Of a stretch of 37,309 bases of DNA, positions 22,763-32,133 are shown piece after piece (positions within the stretch are counted from its first letter, which is position 1; every line of letters starts with the position of its first letter). The stretch is from an uncultured bacterium. GTDB lineage: Bacteria; Planctomycetota; Phycisphaerae; Phycisphaerales; UBA1924. Under the pieces are notes generated by a model that had not been told where the DNA came from, ran no database searches, and saw nothing but the letters and a program-made list of their open reading frames with translations. Position numbers and translations under genes: made by a program. Location: assembly GCA_913062615.1 (NCBI GenBank), contig CAJXXI010000003.1, forward strand, positions 1-37,309, read 5' to 3'.

Positions 22763-24114
22763 TCGCAGGCTGGTGGCTTATCGCAGGATTCATGCTCGCG
22801 TGCATCTCGGGGCTTTTCGCCTCGCTGACGCTCTCGCTCTACACGCTCTCGCGTATCCGCATCACATCCCAGCTCCAAGATTCCGATCACGATGCAGCCA
22901 ACACCCGCGTCCGCGCCATCCTCGAGGACATACAAGGGCATGCTGTCGCGATCGCGTTCTTTAAATCCATCTTCCGATTCTCCACCGCCATCACGATGGT
23001 CTATTGGGCAACCGCGATGCGCGCCCAAACCACACCCGATGCCATCTCACTGACCATCGGGCTTTTCTCCACGATCGTTCTGCTCTGGATTTCCTCTACC
23101 CTCGTCCCGATGGCCATCGCCAATCACGCGGGCGAACGCGCGATCATCCGACTGAGCCTGCTCATCCGCATCGCCCACATGGTCTTCGTCCCTGTGCTCC
23201 CGCTCTGGCACTTCACCAACGAGGTCATCCGCCGACTCTCGGGCACCGAACACAACAACAAAGACATCGCCATCACCGGATCCGACCTTCGCTCCATCGT
23301 TGTTGACAGCGAAGTCGAAGAAAAACTCGACGAGGTCGAACGCGACATGCTCGAAGCCGTCGTCGAGTTCCGTTCTACATCTGTTGAACAAATCATGACC
23401 CCCCGCACCGAGATCAACGCCCTCGAATACACCGACGACCTCAACGAGGTCCAGGCATTCGTCGACGAGCACGGGCACTCTCGCCACCCGGTCTATTCCG
23501 AAAATCTCGATCACATCGAAGGCATGCTCTACGCCAAAGACCTCCTCCGCTGGATCATCCACCACGGCAACAACGGCAAGCCCTTTGTCCTCTCCGAAAT
23601 CCTCCGCGAACCATCCTTCGTCCCAGAGACCAAAACCGTCCGCGAACTGCTCACCCAGCTCCTCGCCGACCAGGTCCACATCGCCATCATCCTCGATGAA
23701 TACGGCGGCACCTCCGGGCTCGTCACTATGGAAGATATCGTCGAAGAAATCTTCGGCGAGATCCAAGATGAATACGAAGACCCCGAAGAATCATCAGGCG
23801 TCGAAATTGATCAGGCCGGCACCAGCGCCGAAATCGACGCACGCACCGAAATTGACGACGCCAACGACGAGCTCGAATCCATTGGCATCGAACTCCCCGA
23901 ATCAGACGACTACGACACCGTCGCCGGCTTTATCAATACGCTGCTCGGACGCATCCCAGAACAAGGCGAAGAGTTCGACCACGAATCACTCCGGTTCGAA
24001 ATCCTTCAAGCAGAACGCACCCGAATCATCCGCCTACGCGTCTCGAGTGTGCCCGAAGATGACGCGCACGAACTCAACGCTATCAATGCCGACGCAGATT
24101 CATCATCATCCTAA
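22759..24114 (+). CDS. CorC/HlyC (CNNM + CBS) family membrane protein
   Basis: Hydrophobic N-terminal half (DUF21-like), VEQIMTPRTEINALEYTDDLNEVQAFVDEHGHSRHPVYSENLDHIEGMLYAKDLL, HIAIILDEYGGTSGLVTMEDIVEEIFGEIQDEYE. ATGA overlap with ybeY. Confidence 0.95.
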   Translation: MIAGWWLIAGFMLACISGLFASLTLSLYTLSRIRITSQLQDSDHDAANTRVRAILEDIQGHAVAIAFFKSIFRFSTAITMVYWATAMRAQTTPDAISLTIGLFSTIVLLWISSTLVPMAIANHAGERAIIRLSLLIRIAHMVFVPVLPLWHFTNEVIRRLSGTEHNNKDIAITGSDLRSIVVDSEVEEKLDEVERDMLEAVVEFRSTSVEQIMTPRTEINALEYTDDLNEVQAFVDEHGHSRHPVYSENLDHIEGMLYAKDLLRWIIHHGNNGKPFVLSEILREPSFVPETKTVRELLTQLLADQVHIAIILDEYGGTSGLVTMEDIVEEIFGEIQDEYEDPEESSGVEIDQAGTSAEIDARTEIDDANDELESIGIELPESDDYDTVAGFINTLLGRIPEQGEEFDHESLRFEILQAERTRIIRLRVSSVPEDDAHELNAINADADSSSS

Positions 24115-24135
24115 TTTATTAAACCTGGCGACAGC

Positions 24136-24819
24136 TCAGTCTTCATCGCCAATGCGTTTTCGTGATGAATCTTCAGCATTCAACCCAGCGATGTGCGCGA
24201 TACACGACAGCTCAACGCCTCGGGTCTTCTTGAGCTTGCGCCCGATCGATTCGCGATGATTCTCGATCGTCTTGACCGATCGAAACAACGCCCCAGCGAT
24301 CTCCTTGATCGACATCTTCTGTCCAAGGAGTGCCAACACCTCAAGCTCGCGTGGGGTGAGCGATTTAAGCTCGCCGAGCTGAATAAAATCAGAGTTGAAC
24401 ACTTCGTGCTCACCCTCAAGAAAGAACTTCGCTTCTTGGGTTGCGGGGATGCGCCGCGTGATGACAAGCACATGTTCTTTGTCCCCATCGCCGTCGGCAT
24501 CGATCAGGCTCATCCAACTAAACTGCTGCTTCCCATGCCAAACAGTCCGAAGCAGGATCGCCTCCCCGGTGGCTTTGATCTTCTCAAAGAGCTGAATCCG
24601 TTCGTCAACCCATTCTCTCGGAAAATCTAGGTCGTACAGCGATCGACCGGTCAGCGTGTTTGGGTCTCTTGTTTCATTAAAGAAGACCCGGGTAGATTGT
24701 TCGTTGATGTAGACCAAGGTGCCGTCAATCGTCACCACCGACACACCCGTAGTAGGGTCGGCGGTAAAAATATTCCAGATATCAGACTTCAAGTTGTCTT
24801 TGTGTGTGAGCTCGGTCAT
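24136..24819 (-). CDS. PAS-LuxR type transcriptional regulator
   Basis: PAS-like N-terminus (DPTTGVSVVTIDGTLVYINEQSTRVF...GRSLYDL) and LuxR HTH LTPRELEVLALLGQKMSIKEIAGALFRSVKTIENHRESIGRKL. Confidence 0.9.
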   Translation of the reverse strand: MTELTHKDNLKSDIWNIFTADPTTGVSVVTIDGTLVYINEQSTRVFFNETRDPNTLTGRSLYDLDFPREWVDERIQLFEKIKATGEAILLRTVWHGKQQFSWMSLIDADGDGDKEHVLVITRRIPATQEAKFFLEGEHEVFNSDFIQLGELKSLTPRELEVLALLGQKMSIKEIAGALFRSVKTIENHRESIGRKLKKTRGVELSCIAHIAGLNAEDSSRKRIGDED

Positions 24820-24862
24820 GCGTGAACCTTCAGTGGAGAATCAGGATTCAATAGACACGCCA

Positions 24863-24878
24863 GCGGGGCATGCCCCGC
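24863..24878. repeat. 16-bp perfect palindrome in the luxR-like/cysS divergent intergenic region
   Basis: gcggggcatgccccgc. Confidence 0.7.
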
Positions 24879-24900
24879 CAACCATCCTATCATAAAAACG

Positions 24901-26541
24901 ATGAATCTCAAAATGTATAATACGATGACGAAGAAAATGGAAGCCCTTGTGCCCGCAAACCCCAAAAAGGTCCTGTTTTACTCTTGCGGCCCAACCGTTT
25001 ACGACGATGCTCATATCGGTAATTTTAGATCTTTTCTAGCAGCAGATCTTTTACGCCGATGGATCGAATCTCCACTCTGTACCCTAAAAAATTCAGATGA
25101 TTCTCTCCACTCGGCCCCAAGAACCGTCGTACAGATTATGAACATCACCGATGTCGGACACATGACAGATGACGAAAATGCGGATGGGGGCGGCCAAGAC
25201 AAGATGGAGGTCGCTGCAGAACGCATACTCGAAGCAAAAAAAACTGGCAAAATCCCCCATAACGCGGGGGTCGACCAATCAGACCCCTTCACCATCGCAC
25301 GCTACTACGAAGCTCGATTTAAAAAAGACGCCATCCAACTCGGGCTCAAAGTCGCCATCGATGATCGCGATCGAGATTCTGAAACACCAACATTCATGCC
25401 CCGCGCCACCGACAATATCGAAAATATGATCATTGTCATCGAGCAGCTCCTCGCCGACGGATTTGCATACCCCGCGGGCGAACCCGGTGCCCGGGCCATC
25501 TACTTCGATGTCCAACGCTTCGAGCAGTACGGCCAACTCTCGGGCAACTCCATCGAACACCTCAAAGGCGGCGCCGGTGGCCGCACCTCCACCTCCAACA
25601 CACAACAAAAAAACCACCCGGCCGACTTCCTCCTCTGGAAAGAAGACGCCTCACACAAAATGAAATGGCCCTCGCCAATCATCCCCAACCTCGCAGAAGA
25701 CGAGCAGTGGGGGCAAGGCTACCCGGGCTGGCACATCGAATGCACCGCCATGGCACTCGCACGCCTCGCGACCGACGGGCTCAAGGGAGCCCGCAAAAAC
25801 CACGCCCAGATAGACATCCACTCCGGCGGCGAAGACAACATCTTCCCACACCACGAATGCGAAATTGCCCAATCATGCTGTTTCACAGGCAACGACTCCT
25901 TCGCCAGACACTGGTTCCACCCAAGGTTCCTCAAGGTCGAAGGCCAAAAGATGTCCAAGTCCAAAGGCACCATGTACACCCTGGGCGACCTCACCGCCAA
26001 AGGCATCGACCCCGCCGCCATCCGCCTAGAACTCATCAAAACCCACTACCGCGCCAACGCGGACTTTTCGATGCAAGGCTTAAAAGACTCCGCAAGAACC
26101 GTCGAACGCTGGCGCAAGTTTGTCGATGCCGGTGCACAAGCAGGTGCCGGAACAACCGACGAATCCGTCCGCGACGGGGTCGCTAAGGCCATGCACGACG
26201 ATCTCAATATCGCTGGCGCTTTGGGCATCATCAACAAGTGGATCAAGGACACCCCAAATCCAACCCAAGCCGACGCAGCACTCTTCAAGGTGTTCGACGG
26301 CTTCCTCTCAGTGCTATCACTTAAACAACTCGAACAAGCCAGTTCAAACTCCGGAATCGCCCTCTACCAACCCGGCGTCACCCCCTCGGAAGAAATCGAA
26401 TCCCTCCTCATCGCCCGGCGCGACGCCAAAGCGTCCAAAGACTGGGCGGCCGCCGACACCATCCGCGACCAACTCAAAGCCATGGGGCTCTCCATCATGG
26501 ACAAGCCCGCCGGCCAAGTAGAAGTCGCCCCCATCAACTAA
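24901..26541 (+). CDS. cysS: Cysteinyl-tRNA synthetase
   Basis: VLFYSCGPTVYDDAHIGNFRSFLAADLLRRW, GYPGWHIECTAMA, DIHSGGEDNIFPHHECEIAQS, KVEGQKMSKSKGTMYTLGDL. Confidence 0.98.
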   Translation: MNLKMYNTMTKKMEALVPANPKKVLFYSCGPTVYDDAHIGNFRSFLAADLLRRWIESPLCTLKNSDDSLHSAPRTVVQIMNITDVGHMTDDENADGGGQDKMEVAAERILEAKKTGKIPHNAGVDQSDPFTIARYYEARFKKDAIQLGLKVAIDDRDRDSETPTFMPRATDNIENMIIVIEQLLADGFAYPAGEPGARAIYFDVQRFEQYGQLSGNSIEHLKGGAGGRTSTSNTQQKNHPADFLLWKEDASHKMKWPSPIIPNLAEDEQWGQGYPGWHIECTAMALARLATDGLKGARKNHAQIDIHSGGEDNIFPHHECEIAQSCCFTGNDSFARHWFHPRFLKVEGQKMSKSKGTMYTLGDLTAKGIDPAAIRLELIKTHYRANADFSMQGLKDSARTVERWRKFVDAGAQAGAGTTDESVRDGVAKAMHDDLNIAGALGIINKWIKDTPNPTQADAALFKVFDGFLSVLSLKQLEQASSNSGIALYQPGVTPSEEIESLLIARRDAKASKDWAAADTIRDQLKAMGLSIMDKPAGQVEVAPIN

Positions 26542-26552
26542 CCCCTTCTCCT

Positions 26553-26572
26553 CTTCCTTCCTTCCTTCCTTC
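26553..26572 (+). repeat. CTTC tetranucleotide microsatellite (5 units)
   Basis: cttccttccttccttccttc-type run read directly at 26553-26572, within a polypyrimidine spacer. Confidence 0.8.
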
Positions 26573-26591
26573 CCTCTCGCCTTCTCTCTCG

Positions 26592-26647
26592 CCTCCCCCG
26601 GGCCTCCGGGGGAGGTGGCATGCGAAGCATGACGGAGGGGGTCTCCC
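26592..26647. repeat. 56-bp double-hairpin dispersed repeat, copy 1
   Basis: cctcccccgggcctccgggggaggtggcatgcgaagcatgacggagggggtctccc; 53/56 identical to 35719-35774. Confidence 0.9.
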
Positions 26648-26836
26648 TTTTCCCCCTCAATCTTCCTCCTATTCCCCCTCTTTCTCTTCTCTGTACCTCT
26701 GCGAGATCTTTACGTCCTCTGTATTAAACTCTTCTCTTCCCTCTCCATCCTCTTCTCTTTTTTGCTTCGAGTTCTTCGTGCCCTTCGCGTTGAACTCTTC
26801 TCCCCCCAATCCCTATTTCCCCCCTACCATCCCCCC

Positions 26837-28546
26837 ATGCTTTGGACCCTCTGGCGAGCCATCACATTCGAGTTCTGGCGATTACTGATCCTCACCGTTT
26901 CAGTCGTTGTCGCGACCATCGCATTCGCCATCACCATCAAACCACTCGCCGACGGCTTGCTCTCGATCGACCAAGCCATCCGGTTCATGTTCTACGCCAT
27001 CCCGCCGATGCTCGCCTACGCACTGCCCTTCGCTGCCGGGTTCGCCGCCACCCTCTCTTATCACCGCATGTCCTCCGAGAACGAGATCACCGCGGTCTAC
27101 GCTTCGGGCATCTCGCATAAAAAACTCCTTTTCCCCGCACTCGCTTCGGGCATCGTCCTCGCCGCCGGCATGTTCACGCTCAACGACCAGGTCATCCCAA
27201 AGTTCCTCAAAGAGATGGAACGGATGGTCACCCAAGACTTCGCCAAAATATTCGTCACCTCGCTCCAAAGCGGCGAATCCGCGATCATCGGCAACAACGA
27301 GATCCATGCCGACTTCGTCCAACGCTCAGAACTCCCCGCCGGATCGCCCATCATCGAGCAATATCTCCTCATCGGCGTCGTCCTCGTCAAAGCCGAACCC
27401 GACGGCACCGTCACCATCGATGGCACCGCCAAAAGAGCCTACATCCAAATCCGACCCGCATGGTCCCTCGGCGACGAAGACCGCGCACGCATCGATGACG
27501 ACAACGCCACCGCCGTCCTGATGAAGTTCATCGACCTCACCATCAACCGCGAAGGCTCGCCCATCACCGTCGATCCCTTCACGCTCCCCGCCTTCGCTAT
27601 CCCGCGTGTATTCAAAGACGATCCAAAGTTCATGACCAGCTCCGAGATGCGCATCCTCCGCGACAACCCAGACCAGATGAACTTTGTCGATTCCGTCCGT
27701 GTCGATCTCGCTAAAGGCATCGCCTCGATCCAGGTCTTCCGCGAGGTCGCGTCCCAAGCAAAGCAATCCGCCGCGATCGAGTTCACCTCCATACACACCG
27801 GAGGCAAGGTCTCCATCCTCGCCGGCGGGTTCAAACCAACCCAAGGCCAATGGATCCTCAAGCCTCACCAACAAACCGACCGAATCGAGATCGAAATCCT
27901 CGATGCCAACGGCCGAATCGATCGACTCCGCGCCAAAAGCGCAGTCATCCACCCAGAACACGCCTCGACCGACGATCCACTCACCGCGGTCGCAGCAGCA
28001 AAGCCCACCCTGAGCTTCACCCTCGCGCTCACCGGCGTAGAAGTCCTCGGGTCGATCGAAGAAGACCGCCCAAACACCGAAATAGATTCCACCGAATACA
28101 CCGGGTTGCACTTCCGCCAAGACCCACTCGACCAAATCCTCACGATACCCTCGACCGAGCTGATCGAATACGCCCAGCCCTACATCAATCCGTCATCCAT
28201 CGAATACGCCGAGTTCCTCGTTGCTCCCGCTGCCATGCTCGAGTATCGCCTCAACGATCTCCAAAAAGAAATCCTCTCCAAAGTCCACGAACGATGGGCG
28301 ATGGCATTTGCAGCAATGATCATGGTACTCGCAGGCTCAATCATCGCCCTTCAGCTCAAAGACGCCCAACCACTCGCGGTCTACCAATGGTCTTTCTTCC
28401 CCGCATTGGGCACCATCATCCTGATCTCATCAGGGCAACAAGCCATCCACCAAGAAGGCGCTGTCGCCATACCTTTGATATACTCGGGCGTCCTCGTCCT
28501 CTTCGTCTATGCATGGTTCGCCTTGCGAAAAGTAAGCAGGCACTGA
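26837..28546 (+). CDS. LptF/LptG (YjgP/YjgQ) family permease
   Basis: MLWTLWRAITFEFWRLLILTVSVVVATIAFAITIKPL..., SYHRMSSENEITAVYASGISHKKLLFPAL, C-terminal TM cluster. Confidence 0.85.
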   Translation: MLWTLWRAITFEFWRLLILTVSVVVATIAFAITIKPLADGLLSIDQAIRFMFYAIPPMLAYALPFAAGFAATLSYHRMSSENEITAVYASGISHKKLLFPALASGIVLAAGMFTLNDQVIPKFLKEMERMVTQDFAKIFVTSLQSGESAIIGNNEIHADFVQRSELPAGSPIIEQYLLIGVVLVKAEPDGTVTIDGTAKRAYIQIRPAWSLGDEDRARIDDDNATAVLMKFIDLTINREGSPITVDPFTLPAFAIPRVFKDDPKFMTSSEMRILRDNPDQMNFVDSVRVDLAKGIASIQVFREVASQAKQSAAIEFTSIHTGGKVSILAGGFKPTQGQWILKPHQQTDRIEIEILDANGRIDRLRAKSAVIHPEHASTDDPLTAVAAAKPTLSFTLALTGVEVLGSIEEDRPNTEIDSTEYTGLHFRQDPLDQILTIPSTELIEYAQPYINPSSIEYAEFLVAPAAMLEYRLNDLQKEILSKVHERWAMAFAAMIMVLAGSIIALQLKDAQPLAVYQWSFFPALGTIILISSGQQAIHQEGAVAIPLIYSGVLVLFVYAWFALRKVSRH

Positions 28547-28547
28547 G

Positions 28548-30158
28548 ATGACACAACAAGCCAGACCTCCAAAGACGCCGTGGTGGAACACGATCGCAGC
28601 CAAACCCATCGCGGTTTGGATTTTTATCCTCACAATCCTCGCCTTTCGCATCATCTGGCAGATCATCTCCCCCTACACCCTGATCGAAGACGAAGCACAC
28701 TACTGGGAATGGTCGCGCAACCTCGACTGGTCCTACTACTCCAAAGGCCCAGGGGTCGCGTGGGTCATCTGGGCATCTACCTCGATCTTCGGACACACCG
28801 AATACGCCATCCGTATCCCCGCAGCTGTCGCTGCAGCTCTGGGCACCCTCGCGGTCGCCAAAATCACCAAAGATCACTTCGAAGACCAGCGCCTCGTCTT
28901 CGTAAGCGCACTCCTCTACGCCTGCGTCCCCGGATTCGCTGTCGCAGCGATGATCATGACCATCGACTCGCCCTATATCGCTTCGTGGGCATGGGCATCC
29001 TTCTTCGCCCTCCGCGCAATCATCAAAGGGCATCACAAAAGTTGGCTCTGGTTCGGGCTCTGGATCGCCATCGGATTCATCTTCAAATACACCATCCTCC
29101 TCCTGCTCCCCGGCGTGCTCCTCGCCATCTTCATCTCACGAAAATCCACACCCAAACTCAACAACAAATACCTCGCCCTCGGCCTGCTCGTTTCACTCCT
29201 CGGGCTCGTCCCCGTCCTCATCTGGAATGCAAACCACGACTGGGCAACCGTCCGTCATCTGCTCGGGCACCTGGGCGCCCCCGGAGGCGACACCCAGCCC
29301 ACCGCCGCCTACCGCGCCGATCCGTGGACCATCCTTTGGATGCTCGAATATGTCTCCCTCCAGATGCTCGTCGCCGGCCCAGTCATCCTCCTCTCCGTCT
29401 TCGCACTCATCAACGCACGCAAGCATGCCAGCGAGCACACCCAGCTCGTCATCAAAGCCCTCGTCGCGATAGGGCTGCCCATCCTCATCTTCTACTTCCT
29501 CGTTTCGCTCGTCACCCAGACCGAAGGCAACTGGGCGATGGGCGCGTTCGTCACCCTGATCCCCGCAGCAAGCTGGGCCGTCCTCGATGGGGTGACGCGC
29601 GTCGATCATCCCGTCAAGTTCGCATGGGGCGCATCCATCACCATCGGCATCATCATCCTCATGCTCTTCCCCGGCGCGACCTGGCTCTCCAAACAACCAC
29701 TCGTAGGCCCGCTCGTCCCGCTCTACCGAATGACCGGCATGCGCGAGCACGCCGTTGCGGCAACCCAATCAATACACAATCTCCGAGAATACAGCTCCCA
29801 AGAACCACTCATCATGTCCGAGCACTATGGCAGGGCCTCGCTCCTCGCCTTCTATCTCCCTGGGCATCCAACCGTCTACTGCACCAGCGCACAAGTCGGA
29901 GGCCGAAAAACCCAATACGATATGTGGACCCACACCGACCTCGCCAACCCCCAAACCCTCGCCGACATACAAGGAAGACCCGGCATCCTCTTTGGCGGAC
30001 GCCCAGACCAATGGTCCTGTGCGTTCGATACCCTCTCCAACGTCGGCAAACTCGAAGCCGAACCCAAAGACGACAAAACCACCTTCATCGGATTCAACTT
30101 CCACACATTCGATTCATGGACGCCGCCAAACACAAACGATAAAACACAATCACCATGA
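28548..30158 (+). CDS. GT39/ArnT-like membrane glycosyltransferase
   Basis: Multi-TM; LIEDEAHYWEWSRNLDWSYYSKGPGVAWVIWASTSIFG and EYAIRIPAAVAAALGTL are typical of the PMT_2/GT39 family. Confidence 0.93.
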   Translation: MTQQARPPKTPWWNTIAAKPIAVWIFILTILAFRIIWQIISPYTLIEDEAHYWEWSRNLDWSYYSKGPGVAWVIWASTSIFGHTEYAIRIPAAVAAALGTLAVAKITKDHFEDQRLVFVSALLYACVPGFAVAAMIMTIDSPYIASWAWASFFALRAIIKGHHKSWLWFGLWIAIGFIFKYTILLLLPGVLLAIFISRKSTPKLNNKYLALGLLVSLLGLVPVLIWNANHDWATVRHLLGHLGAPGGDTQPTAAYRADPWTILWMLEYVSLQMLVAGPVILLSVFALINARKHASEHTQLVIKALVAIGLPILIFYFLVSLVTQTEGNWAMGAFVTLIPAASWAVLDGVTRVDHPVKFAWGASITIGIIILMLFPGATWLSKQPLVGPLVPLYRMTGMREHAVAATQSIHNLREYSSQEPLIMSEHYGRASLLAFYLPGHPTVYCTSAQVGGRKTQYDMWTHTDLANPQTLADIQGRPGILFGGRPDQWSCAFDTLSNVGKLEAEPKDDKTTFIGFNFHTFDSWTPPNTNDKTQSP

Positions 30159-30790
30159 CCTACCGATCCCCCAAAGAGAAAAAACAACGACGAGCCGTGC
30201 GCCTGCGCACGCTCGCGATCGTGCTCGCTGGGTTCGTCATCTTAACCCTGCTCGATTTCCCCTTGCTCCACATCTTCTATATGGGCGACGACCGATCGAT
30301 CGAGCACCATGATTGGTATCGTTTCCTCCGTATCCTCGGATTCCTAGGCACCTGGGCCGCTATCGGGTTCGTCTTCATCCTCCACGATCGAAACCGCCAC
30401 CGAGGTGCAGCTGTATTCCTGAGCGCACTGACATCGGGCGCACTCGCCGAACTCGCCAAGCTCATCTTCGCCCGCGAACGCCCCGTCGAGGGCAATCAGA
30501 TCCAAGAAGGCTGGTACCACTTCCGTGGGATGTTCTCCGGGTTCGCCGATGGCTCAAACCTCGGGCTCCCATCCTCCCATGCCGCCGTCGCCTTCGGCGG
30601 GTGCCTCATGCTCGCCGCCTTCATCCCCAACTCCCAAAGATTCCTCATCCTTCTTGCCCTGGGCTGTGCCATCACCCGAATGCTCACCGGCGCCCACTTC
30701 GCCACCGACATCTACCTCGGGGCAATCATTGGCTGGCAAGTCGCCCTCCTCTACACCAAACTCACCCCCCAAAGATACACCGCGATCTAG
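30155..30790 (+). CDS. PAP2-family phosphatase
   Basis: KLIFARERP, GLPSSHAAVAFGG, TRMLTGAHFATDIYLGAIIG (the three PAP2 motifs). ATGA overlap with the upstream gene. Confidence 0.93.
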   Translation: MTYRSPKEKKQRRAVRLRTLAIVLAGFVILTLLDFPLLHIFYMGDDRSIEHHDWYRFLRILGFLGTWAAIGFVFILHDRNRHRGAAVFLSALTSGALAELAKLIFARERPVEGNQIQEGWYHFRGMFSGFADGSNLGLPSSHAAVAFGGCLMLAAFIPNSQRFLILLALGCAITRMLTGAHFATDIYLGAIIGWQVALLYTKLTPQRYTAI

Positions 30791-30902
30791 CCTTCCTTCC
30801 TTTCTTCCCGTCTTCCTTCTGCTCTTTTCCGTACCTCTGTGTTGAACTCTTCTCCCTCCCAATCCCCATTCCCCAATCTCTGATCCCTATCCTTCCCCAT
30901 CC

Positions 30903-32027
30903 ATGACAATCCTCGACCGCTACATCGCACGCCAATATCTCTTCAATGTGTTCGCCCTTTTGGTGATCCTTTTTAGCTTTGTGCTCGTCATCGATGTCTC
31001 GCTCAATCTCGATCGGTTCCTCCGCATCGCCGACAGGCTCGCGACTTCAGACGCCGGCGATGCCCCGGGCGCAATCCGCCGATGGATCGTCACCCTCCTC
31101 CTTATCGCTGATCTATGGTGGCCCAAGCTCCTCCAACTCTACAACTTCCTCATCGGCATGGTCCTCGTCGGCGCGATGGGCTTCACCTTCTCCCAGATGA
31201 CCAAGCACCGAGAGTTCATCGCCATGATGGCGGCCGGCGTCGGGCTTCATCGTGTGATGCGCCCTGTCATCGTGATCGCCCTGTGCTTCACCGGGCTCCA
31301 GATCATCAACATGGAGTTCATCATCCCCAAGATCGCGCCGCTGCTCGTCCGCGATCATGGCGAAGCAGGAACTAGGCAGCTCGGGTCCGCGTCCGTCCCC
31401 CTCACACTCGACGGCTCGGGCACCCTCTTCCGCGCCGCCTCCTTCGATGCAGACACCGACACCCTCACCGGCGTCTACATCCTCGAACGAGATAGCCAAG
31501 GCAAAGCAACCCGCGCCATCACCGCAGACTCCGCCACCTACCGCGACGGCGGGTGGGACCTCGCCACCGGCCAAGCCCAATCCCGAGGCAAAGCCTACAT
31601 CGAAAAATCAGTCCCCATCGCCCGCATCGAATCCTCCCTCGACCCAACAGAGCTCCGCATGAACCGCTACGAGTCCTACTCGCAAGCCTTGAGTTTCATG
31701 CAGGTCTCCCAGATGCTCAATCGCGATACCCTGACCGACCCGGCCACACGCGCACGCTACACCCGCATCAAGTGGGGACGCTTCGCCGTGATGATTTCGT
31801 CCCTGCTCGCATTGGTCATCGCCATGCCCTTCTACATCACCCGCGAGCCAAAGAACATGGTCTTGCAATCCATCAAGTGCGCCCCCATCGCCATCATCTC
31901 CCTCATCGGCGGCGTCCTCGGTGCCTCCGCCTCCATCCCCGGCATTCCCCCCGCCCTCGGAGTCTTCATCCCCGTCATGCTCCTGAGCATCATCGCCATC
32001 TCCCAAGTCAGCTCAATGAAGACCTGA
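30903..32027 (+). CDS. LptF/LptG (YjgP/YjgQ) family permease
   Basis: MTILDRYIARQYLFNVFALLVILFSFVLVID; TFSQMTKHREFIAMMAAGVGLHRVMRPVIVIAL; C-terminal TM cluster. Confidence 0.92.
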   Translation: MTILDRYIARQYLFNVFALLVILFSFVLVIDVSLNLDRFLRIADRLATSDAGDAPGAIRRWIVTLLLIADLWWPKLLQLYNFLIGMVLVGAMGFTFSQMTKHREFIAMMAAGVGLHRVMRPVIVIALCFTGLQIINMEFIIPKIAPLLVRDHGEAGTRQLGSASVPLTLDGSGTLFRAASFDADTDTLTGVYILERDSQGKATRAITADSATYRDGGWDLATGQAQSRGKAYIEKSVPIARIESSLDPTELRMNRYESYSQALSFMQVSQMLNRDTLTDPATRARYTRIKWGRFAVMISSLLALVIAMPFYITREPKNMVLQSIKCAPIAIISLIGGVLGASASIPGIPPALGVFIPVMLLSIIAISQVSSMKT

Positions 32028-32133
32028 TTCTGACTTTTGCTACTTCACCGAACTTTCACACGAAACTTCTTGCTTCTCACAACAAACACACGATGATAAC
32101 CTTTGTGCCCATCGCACGAATCGGAGTTATCCC

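Noticed and set aside
23047-23766. 239-aa antisense ORF in the CorC/HlyC gene
   Set aside because: Same antisense codon-bias artefact; no SD or domain.
24901-24960. T-box or other riboswitch ahead of cysS
   Set aside because: Only ~80 nt between the divergent starts, with a single palindrome; too short for a T-box.
27326-28135. 269-aa acidic antisense ORF within the LptG-like gene
   Set aside because: Gly/Asp/Glu-rich composition is the usual antisense shadow of this codon bias.
28580-30142. 520-aa open frame overlapping the GT39 gene on the same strand
   Set aside because: Arg/His/Pro-rich low-complexity translation typical of the +2 frame of codon-biased genes; the GT39 frame has clear family motifs.
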